Shown in pieces: positions 5,951 to 11,403 of a DNA stretch of 11,403 bases (within the stretch, counting starts at the first letter, position 1; each line of letters begins with the position of its first letter). Below the pieces are notes generated by a model that searched no databases, had not been told where the DNA came from, and worked only from the letters and a program-made list of their open reading frames with translations. The stretch is from Lachnospiraceae bacterium. Its GTDB lineage: Bacteria > Bacillota > Clostridia > Lachnospirales > Lachnospiraceae. Both the position numbers and the translations under genes were made by a program. The DNA lies in NCBI GenBank assembly GCA_900772675.1, contig CAAGRM010000089.1, positions 1-11,403 on the forward strand. The letters are read 5' to 3'.

Positions 5951-6859
5951 CTATCTCCTTTCCTGTTGCTTTCGAGAATTGTATTCACCCGGGTTACAGC
6001 CAAACTGACGCCGGAATGCCGCAGCAAAACGGCTGGCATTGCTAAACCCTACCAGGTCTGCAATCTGTGTCATAGAGTACTGACCGCTTTCAACGAGCGA
6101 CAGGCTCTGAATGGCACGGTATTCTTCCAGATACTGTGTCACCGTCTTTCCTGTCATTTTCCGGAAGAGACGACAGCAGACCTCACGGGATAAATGCACC
6201 TGTTCCCCAAGCTTTTCCAGCGAAATTACCGACTCCGAATGCGTATGGATATATTCCAGCATCTGTGCAAGCCGCGCAAGCTCCACCTGATTTGCCGGAA
6301 TAAATGGCGTCTGGTGCTTCTGCTGGTGCACAAGAATCAGAAAAAAGGCTTCGCACAGAAGTCCCTTGATCTTCAGCTCATAACAGCACGTTTTTTCGTA
6401 AAACAGCGCATCCACCTCGTCCAGCTTTTCCAGCACCTCTTTCCCCCATGCTTCCGTCCCCGGAATGCGCAGGCAGGGCACAGCGGAATTTTGCAGAAAC
6501 GGCCGAAAGCAGTTGCGCTCGATATCGCTTCCGAAATCGCCGTAAAGGAAATCGGGGCGCACAAGGATCGTCGTATACTTTGTCCGTTCATTGTCCGGTG
6601 AGTAGCAGCTGTGCGGCACATTGCGATTCAAAAGCAGTCCGTCTCCCGGTGAAATTTCATAGCTGTTCTGGTAAACCTGATAGATTGCCTTTCCCTCACG
6701 CGGAAGACTGATCTCTATTTCCTGATGCCAGTGGATCGGAACATTTTTCCCTTCAAACATCCACAGATCATCGTGATGAACCGTAAGCGGAAAGGTTTCT
6801 GTTCCATGCTCCGACAGTTCGCGCCTGGTATCGTCCACCAGAATTGTTTTTTTCGCCAT
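5951..6859 (-). CDS. AraC-family transcriptional regulator with cupin sensor domain
   Basis: A 302-residue DNA-binding regulator. The N-terminal half is a cupin-type ligand-binding domain with HWHQEIEI (43-50), YEISPGDGLLLNRNVPHS (67-84). The C-terminal ~100 residues hold the two helix-turn-helix units: ISLEKLGEQVHLSREVCCRLFRK then SMTQIADLVGFSNASRFAAAFRRQFG and the terminal PGEY motif. The start is the ATG at 6859, preceded by GGGGAGA; an open frame reaches back to 6913, but that ATG lies upstream of the predicted transcription start (about 6892). The gene is divergent from a MATE transporter gene with overlapping promoters, so it probably controls that gene and itself. The inducer is unknown; cupin-AraC proteins often sense sugars, but drug-type ligands are possible given the partner. 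Confidence 0.93.
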   Translation of the reverse strand: MAKKTILVDDTRRELSEHGTETFPLTVHHDDLWMFEGKNVPIHWHQEIEISLPREGKAIYQVYQNSYEISPGDGLLLNRNVPHSCYSPDNERTKYTTILVRPDFLYGDFGSDIERNCFRPFLQNSAVPCLRIPGTEAWGKEVLEKLDEVDALFYEKTCCYELKIKGLLCEAFFLILVHQQKHQTPFIPANQVELARLAQMLEYIHTHSESVISLEKLGEQVHLSREVCCRLFRKMTGKTVTQYLEEYRAIQSLSLVESGQYSMTQIADLVGFSNASRFAAAFRRQFGCNPGEYNSRKQQERR

Positions 6860-6900
6860 CTGCAATTCTCCCCTCATCTCAATTTCTGTATTATCTTTAT

Positions 6901-6906
6901 TATACT
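6901..6906 (+). promoter_or_regulatory. Candidate -10 element of the MATE gene
   Basis: TATACT on the plus strand matches 5 of 6 consensus bases and overlaps the -10 of the divergent araC promoter. No good -35 is present 16-18 bp upstream, which would fit a promoter that needs an activator. Transcription would begin near 6913, leaving a leader of about 28 nt. Confidence 0.38.
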
Positions 6907-6908
6907 GA

Positions 6909-6926
6909 TGCATCCGCCCGGATGCA
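6909..6926. promoter_or_regulatory. Perfect 18-bp palindrome, candidate regulator operator
   Basis: TGCATCCG-CC-CGGATGCA is a perfect inverted repeat with 8-bp arms and a 2-bp centre. It covers the araC -35 region and the predicted start of MATE transcription, just before the MATE ribosome binding site (GGAGG at 6931-6935). Position favours an operator. AraC proteins often bind direct repeats, so a different regulator is also possible. Confidence 0.5.
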
Positions 6927-6940
6927 AGAAGGAGGATTTT

Positions 6941-8293
6941 ATGTCTCGCTCTCGTTCCAGAGAAATGGATCTGACGACCGGCAGTCCGTTCTGGTCCCTG
7001 CTGAAATTTGCCATTCCGGTCATCCTCGGCAATCTGTTCCAGCTTTTTTATACACTGGCCGATTCCGTGATCGTCGGGAAAACACTTGGCGCCGAATCGC
7101 TCGCCGCAGTCGGTTCCACCAGTATTATCATCTATTTTGTATTTTGCTTTATCAACGGTTTCACCGGCGGGTTTGGAATCTGCCTCGGCCAGCGCTGCGG
7201 TGCGAAGGATGAACAGGGCATGCGCAAAAGTATTGCTGTTTCCACGCTGCTTAGTATCGCGTTCACCATTGTTCTGACCCTTATCTGTTGTCTGCTCTCC
7301 CGGCAGATTCTTGTCTGGATGCAGATTCCAGCTGACATCGCAGAGGAAGCAAACGACTATATGTTCGTCGTTCTGCTCGGCACCGGTGCTACCGTATTTT
7401 ATAACATGATTTCCAACATGCTCCGCGCACTCGGCGACAGCAAAACGCCACTGTATTTTCTGGTATTCTCATCCGTACTCAACATTGTACTCGACATCGT
7501 CTTTATCGTTCCGATGCATATGGGCGTTGCGGGTGCTGCCTGGGCAACGATTCTCTCGCAGTTTCTCTCCGCTGTCCTTTCCACGATTGTCGGACTTTCG
7601 TGTTTTCCGATCCTGCACCTGCGCCGTGAGGATTTCCACGATCTGAAAGATACGGCTGTTCTTCATCTCAAAACCGGATTTCCGATGGGATTTCAGATGT
7701 CTGTAATGTGTATTGGCCAGCTGGCCATGCAGGCGGTTGTCAATTCACTCGGAACGGCAGCTGTAGCAGGCTATACGGCAGCTTCGAAGGCTGATCAGCT
7801 CTCTGTCCTGATCAACAATGCCATGATGACAGCGATCTCCAATTACGTTGCGCAGAACTTTGGTGCCGGAAAGAAGGACCGCATCCGCCTCGGCGTACGT
7901 GCCTCCCTGTTTCAGACGGAAGCGTTTAACCTTCTGATGTGCATTGGCATTCTCCTGCTGCGCCATCCGATTGTCGAGCTGTTTCTTTCAAACCCGACCT
8001 CGGAAATTTACCATTACTCCGATTTGTTTCTGACGATCGAAGCACCATTCTACTTCCTGCTCGGCCTTCTTGCCATCTACCGTACTTCCATTCAGAGTAT
8101 GCAGAATGGACGCGCACCGTTTGCCGCATGCATGATTGAGCTGGTCATGCGTCTTGCCGCAACCATCTGGCTGTCACGGATTCTTGGCTACACCGCCGTC
8201 TGCATTGCAAGTCCGCTTGCCTGGTTCGGTGCGTGTGCACTTCTGATTCCTGTGTACTATCGTATGATGATGACGTCTGCAAAGCCAGCTTAG
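6941..8293 (+). CDS. MATE-family multidrug/cation antiporter
   Basis: A 450-residue inner-membrane efflux protein of the MATE (MatE, NorM/DinF-like) family, expected to export organic cations or drugs in exchange for Na+ or H+. Length and about 12 hydrophobic segments fit the family. Seen: the N-terminal MDLTTGSPFWSLLKFAIPVI entry typical of clostridial MATE proteins, then GNLFQLFYTLADSVIVGKTL, the FTGGFGICLGQRCGA loop, a pseudo-repeat in the second half with FPMGFQMSVMCIGQ, and AISNYVAQNFGAGKKDRI. The start is the ATG at 6941 after AAGGAGG; an open frame back to 6725 overlaps the araC gene and is not used. It is a single-gene transcript ended by the terminator at 8381-8439. The substrate cannot be told from sequence. 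Confidence 0.95.
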   Translation: MSRSRSREMDLTTGSPFWSLLKFAIPVILGNLFQLFYTLADSVIVGKTLGAESLAAVGSTSIIIYFVFCFINGFTGGFGICLGQRCGAKDEQGMRKSIAVSTLLSIAFTIVLTLICCLLSRQILVWMQIPADIAEEANDYMFVVLLGTGATVFYNMISNMLRALGDSKTPLYFLVFSSVLNIVLDIVFIVPMHMGVAGAAWATILSQFLSAVLSTIVGLSCFPILHLRREDFHDLKDTAVLHLKTGFPMGFQMSVMCIGQLAMQAVVNSLGTAAVAGYTAASKADQLSVLINNAMMTAISNYVAQNFGAGKKDRIRLGVRASLFQTEAFNLLMCIGILLLRHPIVELFLSNPTSEIYHYSDLFLTIEAPFYFLLGLLAIYRTSIQSMQNGRAPFAACMIELVMRLAATIWLSRILGYTAVCIASPLAWFGACALLIPVYYRMMMTSAKPA

Positions 8294-8346
8294 CGTGTGT
8301 TCAAAAGAAGCCTTTCCTGGAGCGTGTTTGAAAAAGGCTTTTCGCA
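8292..8346 (+). repeat. Partial tandem duplication at the start of repeat copy B
   Basis: AGCGTGTGTTCAAAAGAAGC (8292-8311) is echoed 29 bp later by AGCGTGTTTGAAAAAGGCTT (8321-8340). The first unit overlaps the last two bases of the MATE stop codon. It may be a decayed second copy of the repeat's leading end. Confidence 0.4.
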
Positions 8347-8376
8347 AGCTGCAAGTCCCGGTTTATGGGAGTTTTT
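8319..8376 (+). repeat. Dispersed intergenic repeat, copy B
   Basis: Begins GGAGCGTGTTTGAAAAAG and matches 48 of 58 positions to copy A (5458-5515) on the opposite strand. It lies between the convergent MATE and ATP-grasp genes, 25 bp after the MATE stop and immediately before the terminator. The conserved CTGCAAG and CCCG blocks suggest a shared structured element. Confidence 0.7.
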
Positions 8377-8380
8377 ATCT

Positions 8381-8439
8381 GAAAAAACCCCGGAATTCTT
8401 CCAGCATCTGATATGCAAAAAGGATTTCGGGGTTTTTTC
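8381..8439. terminator. Bidirectional intrinsic terminator
   Basis: GAAAAAACCCCG (8381-8392) pairs perfectly with CGGGGTTTTTTC (8428-8439), and the stem continues with mismatches toward the loop. The flanking A-run and T-run allow termination on both strands: for the MATE gene from the left and the ATP-grasp operon from the right. Confidence 0.88.
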
Positions 8440-8476
8440 TGTTTTTTCCTGTTCTTTTGTTTCTTCTGTTTCTTCT

Positions 8477-9700
8477 TTATTTTCTTTCCGTTTTCTCTTG
8501 CCAGATGGTTTCCAGATTGTTTCCGTCAATCCAGATGCATCGGTACACCCGCTCCATCTGTGCATCCAGTTCGGATTCCCTGCCGGTTTTTCCAATCACA
8601 TGGCCAATCCGGTCCGTTCCGTCTGCCATGGCAGAAACTTCATGTCCCTCCGGGTAATCGAGGACAAGTTCCAGCCCTTCCTTCCGCAGGTTCTCGATTT
8701 GCTCCCTGTCAATTCTGGTAATCGTTCCGCTAACCGGGCTCAAAAGCAGCTTCGCCATACAAGGACAGCTTTTCGTCGGATGAAAGTCTGTTTCTTCTCC
8801 GAGCGCACTTCGGATCATCTGTTCATAAAAGTCAAATCCATAATATGTGGAAATCAACTCAGGAATACAGGTTGCACCGGTTCTTCCTCCCATTTCAATG
8901 ATCCAGACGTTTTCTCCGTCAACAAATACATCCGCATTGACGGAGCACTGATCGGCACCGGACGCTGTGACGGCCAGCTGCATCTGACGGGCAATTTCTT
9001 TTTGAAGTGCTTCGCTGCAGATATACGGAAACGCATGGCCAACCGGAACTGTGGTGTGCGCGCCGCGGTATACGAATTTCGTATGCGGTGCTAAAAACAC
9101 AAGCTTATGATTCTGCACAAATCCATCCACACCAATCTCCGTTCCGCGGAGGAAGTTTTCGACCAGTACATAGTCCCTTGCCGAACCGTTTCTGGCATTT
9201 TCGTATGCTTCTTCTATCTGTTCCGGATTCTCCACCACAGTGATTCCACGGCTTCCCGAACTGTCCACGCGCTTTACAACAACAGGATATCCAAGCTGTT
9301 CTGCGGCTTCCTTCGCCTCTTTGGAGCTTCGCACCCGCATGCCGGACGCGGCGGAAACGCCCCCTTTTTGAAACGCATCTTTCATCTTTGCCTTATCCGT
9401 CAGAATTTCGGCTGCCTCATATGGAATACCGGACAAATGCATCTTTTCACAGACATATCCGATCGTACTGACGGCCACATCGGTTCCTGATGTACAGATC
9501 CCATTGATCTGCTCTTCTCTGGCGGCCGCAAGTATCGCTTCTTTGTCCCGTGTATCCAGTTCATAAATCTTGTCCGCAAACGCAAATCCCGGATAATCGC
9601 CCGGAATACTCACTACAACCGTGTAAAGTCCCATTCTGCGTGCCGTTCTGATCAACGGTACCTGGTAAATCCCGGCACCTAAAATCATAATCTTTTTCAC
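8477..9700 (-). CDS. ATP-grasp domain carboxylate-amine ligase-like protein
   Basis: A 407-residue cytosolic ATP-grasp enzyme; such proteins join a carboxylate to an amine or thiol through an acyl-phosphate. Seen: an N-terminal preATP-grasp nucleotide fold starting IMILGAGIYQVP (4-15), the ATP-binding strand and loop PVVVKRVDSSGSRGI (139-153) with Lys143, EIGVDGFV (188-195), and the metal-binding region VNADVFVDGENVWIIEMGGR (254-273) with Glu269. A C-terminal ~100-residue domain (from about 308) follows. The substrate is not evident; it resembles general PurK/CarB-like ATP-grasp proteins. The start is GTG at 9700, overlapping the upstream TGA as GTGA, with GAGGAAG at 7 bp; the ATG at residue 5 would be too far from that site. 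It is the last gene of a three-gene operon, followed by a purine-rich stretch and the terminator. Confidence 0.88.
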   Translation of the reverse strand: MKKIMILGAGIYQVPLIRTARRMGLYTVVVSIPGDYPGFAFADKIYELDTRDKEAILAAAREEQINGICTSGTDVAVSTIGYVCEKMHLSGIPYEAAEILTDKAKMKDAFQKGGVSAASGMRVRSSKEAKEAAEQLGYPVVVKRVDSSGSRGITVVENPEQIEEAYENARNGSARDYVLVENFLRGTEIGVDGFVQNHKLVFLAPHTKFVYRGAHTTVPVGHAFPYICSEALQKEIARQMQLAVTASGADQCSVNADVFVDGENVWIIEMGGRTGATCIPELISTYYGFDFYEQMIRSALGEETDFHPTKSCPCMAKLLLSPVSGTITRIDREQIENLRKEGLELVLDYPEGHEVSAMADGTDRIGHVIGKTGRESELDAQMERVYRCIWIDGNNLETIWQEKTERK

Positions 9701-10644
9701 TTTTTTTCTTCCTCATCAGCTACATTAATCGTTTCCCGCACAATGTACTGCGGCGTGCGGTTCAGAATCAGAATCATTTTTCCGAGATACTCTCCGATAA
9801 TGCCGAGCACCATCAAAATCAGTCCGGAAAAAACAACAATCGTACAGATTGTGGAGGACCATCCAACCATCACATTCGGATCGATGAGCTTTCGGATTGC
9901 AATGATAATGGCTGCCAGAAAACCGCCCGCTGCGGAAATTCCACCGAGTACGGAAGACACCCGAAGGGGAATCACCGAATAGTTCCAGTAGGCGAGCCAT
10001 AATTTGATCAGCTTCTTTAACGTATAGTTGGAGGTTCCCACCGCACGTTTGAAGTGCTCCACCTCCACATTCCCGATTTTGTGCGTTGTACGGTAAAAAA
10101 TCCCATCAATATATGGATTGAAGCTGTCGTATTTGACCACTTCTTCCTTGATCTGACGGGTGATCATCCAGAAGTTGCTGGAAACAATATTTTTAGGGCG
10201 CCCGAGAAGAATCCGTGATGAGACTTCGTTTAATTTACTTGTGATATTTTTCAGGAAGGAATTTTTTCGTTTCGGATAGTATCCGTAAACCAGATCATAT
10301 CCTTCTTCCATTTTATGGATCAGTTTGCTGATCTGGGATGGATGTGTCTGCATATCATCATCCATACCAAGAATAAAATCTCCCTCCGTGTAGTGGAGTG
10401 CAGCCATCAGCGCATTATGCTGGCCAAAATTGCGCAGCAGATTGATTCCTTTGACATTTTTATACTGTTCTCCCAGCTTTTTGATCTCTCCATACGTATC
10501 ATCTTTGGGCGATCCATCGTTTACCAGGACAAATTCACAGTCATATCCGTCCATTTTTTTGAATTCTTCCATCACCATCTCTACAACCTTCCGAATCGTT
10601 GCTTCGGAATTGTAGCATGGGATGACAATTGAAATCCGTTTCAT
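9697..10644 (-). CDS. GT2 glycosyltransferase, polyprenyl-phosphate type (GtrB/ArnC-like)
   Basis: A 315-residue family 2 glycosyltransferase. Seen: ISIVIPCYNSEATI (4-17), FVLVNDGSPKDDT (38-50), LLRNFGQHNALMAAL (69-83), the DDDMQTHP metal/nucleotide-binding motif (95-102), then two C-terminal membrane helices (about 229-251 and 263-287) and a short acidic-basic tail. This layout is that of enzymes that transfer a sugar from a nucleotide donor to undecaprenyl phosphate on the inner face of the membrane, for later glycan or teichoic acid decoration. The sugar is unknown. The ATG at 10644 overlaps the upstream TGA (ATGA) and follows GGAGG; its own end overlaps the ATP-grasp GTG start. It is the middle gene of the operon. 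Confidence 0.92.
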   Translation of the reverse strand: MKRISIVIPCYNSEATIRKVVEMVMEEFKKMDGYDCEFVLVNDGSPKDDTYGEIKKLGEQYKNVKGINLLRNFGQHNALMAALHYTEGDFILGMDDDMQTHPSQISKLIHKMEEGYDLVYGYYPKRKNSFLKNITSKLNEVSSRILLGRPKNIVSSNFWMITRQIKEEVVKYDSFNPYIDGIFYRTTHKIGNVEVEHFKRAVGTSNYTLKKLIKLWLAYWNYSVIPLRVSSVLGGISAAGGFLAAIIIAIRKLIDPNVMVGWSSTICTIVVFSGLILMVLGIIGEYLGKMILILNRTPQYIVRETINVADEEEKK

Positions 10645-11403
10645 TTCATTCCTCCATCGGTATCGTTCAGAATGCAGTCATAGAACAGCGGCGTTCCTCC
10701 TGTGTGAATAAAAAGCACATCACAGTTTTGCAGGTCATGTTCCTCGATATACTGCTTCATTCCCCAGAATGCTTTTCCGGTATAGGTTGGATCCAGCGGA
10801 AGTCCGTTCCGGCAGAACTCTTCCCGGATCACCTGCAGAATCCGCTCATCGTACTGACCGTATCCGCCCTGGCGGTATCCCATTTCCAGGTGCAGCTCCT
10901 GCTCCCATCCTTCCGGCAGCAAAAGATGCTTCTTCTGAAAATAGTCCGAAATCCCGCTCTCCATAATGCGGATCGCGCGGTCGTACTCACGGGATGAAAT
11001 AGAAAGACCGATAATCTGCTCGGTTCCCTGTTCGATCAGTTTTCCGCTCACCAGACCACTCTGCGTTGAGCCGGTCCCGGATGCTGCAAAGATATGAGAA
11101 AAGGAAATGTTCTGTTCTTTCTCCCACTCCAAAATCTCACGGTAGCCGTCCACATAAGCCTGCACCGGTGTTCCTTCATTTCCGTTTCCGAATTTGTCGC
11201 CGAAAATATAATACGGCTGATATCCCTGCTCCTTCAGACGTTGCATGGTCTTTTCGACCGTCTGCGCAATCTCTGTCTTTCTGCACGGAATGATTTCGGC
11301 TCCAAGCCATTTCATCAGACGGCTGTTGTTGGTTTCGATCGGGTGTTCTTCGTTTTCTTCGGAAGAACAGATCATATAGCATGGAATCTTTTCCGCACAG
11401 CAC
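10641..11403 (-). CDS. D-cysteine desulfhydrase/ACC deaminase-like PLP enzyme (N-terminus outside window)
   Basis: Partial fold-type II PLP-dependent enzyme of the DcyD/ACC-deaminase group; the frame stays open to the window edge (11402), so the start and the PLP-binding lysine lie outside. About 253 residues are visible; the family usually has about 330. Seen: NNSRLMKWLGAEI (typical substrate-domain region), the phosphate-binding ASGTGSTQSGL loop, LPLDPTYTGKAFWGM, and the C-terminal LFIHTGGTPLFYD. The usual GGSN-type region reads GDKFGNGNEGTPVQAY. Relatives convert D-cysteine or ACC to pyruvate or 2-oxobutyrate and ammonia; substrate here is unknown. The stop overlaps the glycosyltransferase ATG, so the two are probably translationally coupled. 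An ATG at 11375 exists inside the frame but is unlikely to be the start because conserved sequence continues upstream of it. Confidence 0.87.
   Translation of the reverse strand, partial: CCAEKIPCYMICSSEENEEHPIETNNSRLMKWLGAEIIPCRKTEIAQTVEKTMQRLKEQGYQPYYIFGDKFGNGNEGTPVQAYVDGYREILEWEKEQNISFSHIFAASGTGSTQSGLVSGKLIEQGTEQIIGLSISSREYDRAIRIMESGISDYFQKKHLLLPEGWEQELHLEMGYRQGGYGQYDERILQVIREEFCRNGLPLDPTYTGKAFWGMKQYIEEHDLQNCDVLFIHTGGTPLFYDCILNDTDGGMK

Larger units (their letters stand above)
6899..6927 (-). promoter_or_regulatory. Promoter of the araC-family gene
   Basis: On the minus strand TTGCAT (6927 to 6922), a 17-bp spacer and a perfect TATAAT (6904 to 6899). Transcription would begin near 6892. 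The -35 and most of the spacer lie inside the 18-bp palindrome, which suggests autoregulation. Confidence 0.6.

Noticed and set aside
6860..6913. Longer araC-family start at 6913
   Set aside because: That ATG lies upstream of the predicted transcription start (TATAAT at 6904-6899), and its first codons contain the promoter and the RBS of the ATG at 6859.
6725..6940. N-terminal extension of the MATE protein to 522 residues
   Set aside because: It runs antisense through the araC-family gene; the family N-terminus and an AAGGAGG site support the ATG at 6941.
8290..8595. 101-residue minus-strand frame rich in Glu, Lys and Thr
   Set aside because: It is in a different frame over the end of the ATP-grasp gene, a purine-rich linker and the terminator; composition reflects low-complexity DNA.
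1..11403. CRISPR array, tRNA, rRNA, insertion sequence or prophage
   Set aside because: No regular direct-repeat array, no tRNA-like cloverleaf or rRNA segment noticed, and no transposase, integrase or phage structural motif in any frame.

Overview
The window looks like chromosomal DNA from a low-to-mid GC Bacillota, most likely a gut Clostridia of the Lachnospiraceae type. The evidence is strong GGAGG-type ribosome binding sites, ATGA/GTGA gene overlaps, a class III fructose-1,6-bisphosphatase, and a sua5 - LMW-phosphatase - rpiB - upp gene order that resembles the ywlC-ywlE-rpiB-upp region of Bacillus subtilis. The taxonomic call is inference from gene content; no rRNA or other marker is present. 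I see no tRNA, rRNA, CRISPR array, transposase or phage gene.

Minus-strand block 1 (about 4755 down to 10), read right to left: fbp (class III fructose-1,6-bisphosphatase) with its own promoter; then a TATAAT promoter and a tight four-gene operon of sua5 (tRNA threonylcarbamoyladenosine synthesis), an LMW-phosphatase-like protein whose catalytic residues are replaced, rpiB (ribose-5-phosphate isomerase B) and upp (uracil salvage). The last gene has an abnormal C-terminus that lacks the family's uracil-binding loop. Upstream of fbp lies a small CmpB-like membrane protein gene, also on the minus strand.

Central region (5215-8476): a 337-bp intergenic stretch holds a plus-strand promoter candidate, hairpins and one copy of a short dispersed repeat, and leads into an unrecognised 75-residue plus-strand gene. 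A long bidirectional terminator separates that gene from a convergent AraC-family regulator (minus). The regulator is divergent from a MATE-family efflux transporter (plus); their promoters overlap and a perfect 18-bp palindrome lies between the two genes. After the transporter comes a second, inverted copy of the dispersed repeat and another bidirectional terminator.

Minus-strand block 2 (11403 down to 8477): three genes with 4-bp stop/start overlaps. They are a D-cysteine desulfhydrase/ACC-deaminase-like PLP enzyme (N-terminus beyond the window), a GT2 polyprenyl-phosphate-type glycosyltransferase with two C-terminal membrane helices, and an ATP-grasp ligase-like enzyme. The tight coupling suggests one pathway, possibly attaching an amino-acid-like group to a lipid-linked sugar or surface glycan; that function is inference.

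Most of the window is ordinary core and accessory metabolism. The points most worth a second look are the apparently dead phosphatase retained in the ywlE position, the aberrant upp C-terminus, the inverted repeat pair at operon borders, the araC/MATE palindrome, and the PLP-GT2-ATP-grasp cassette.
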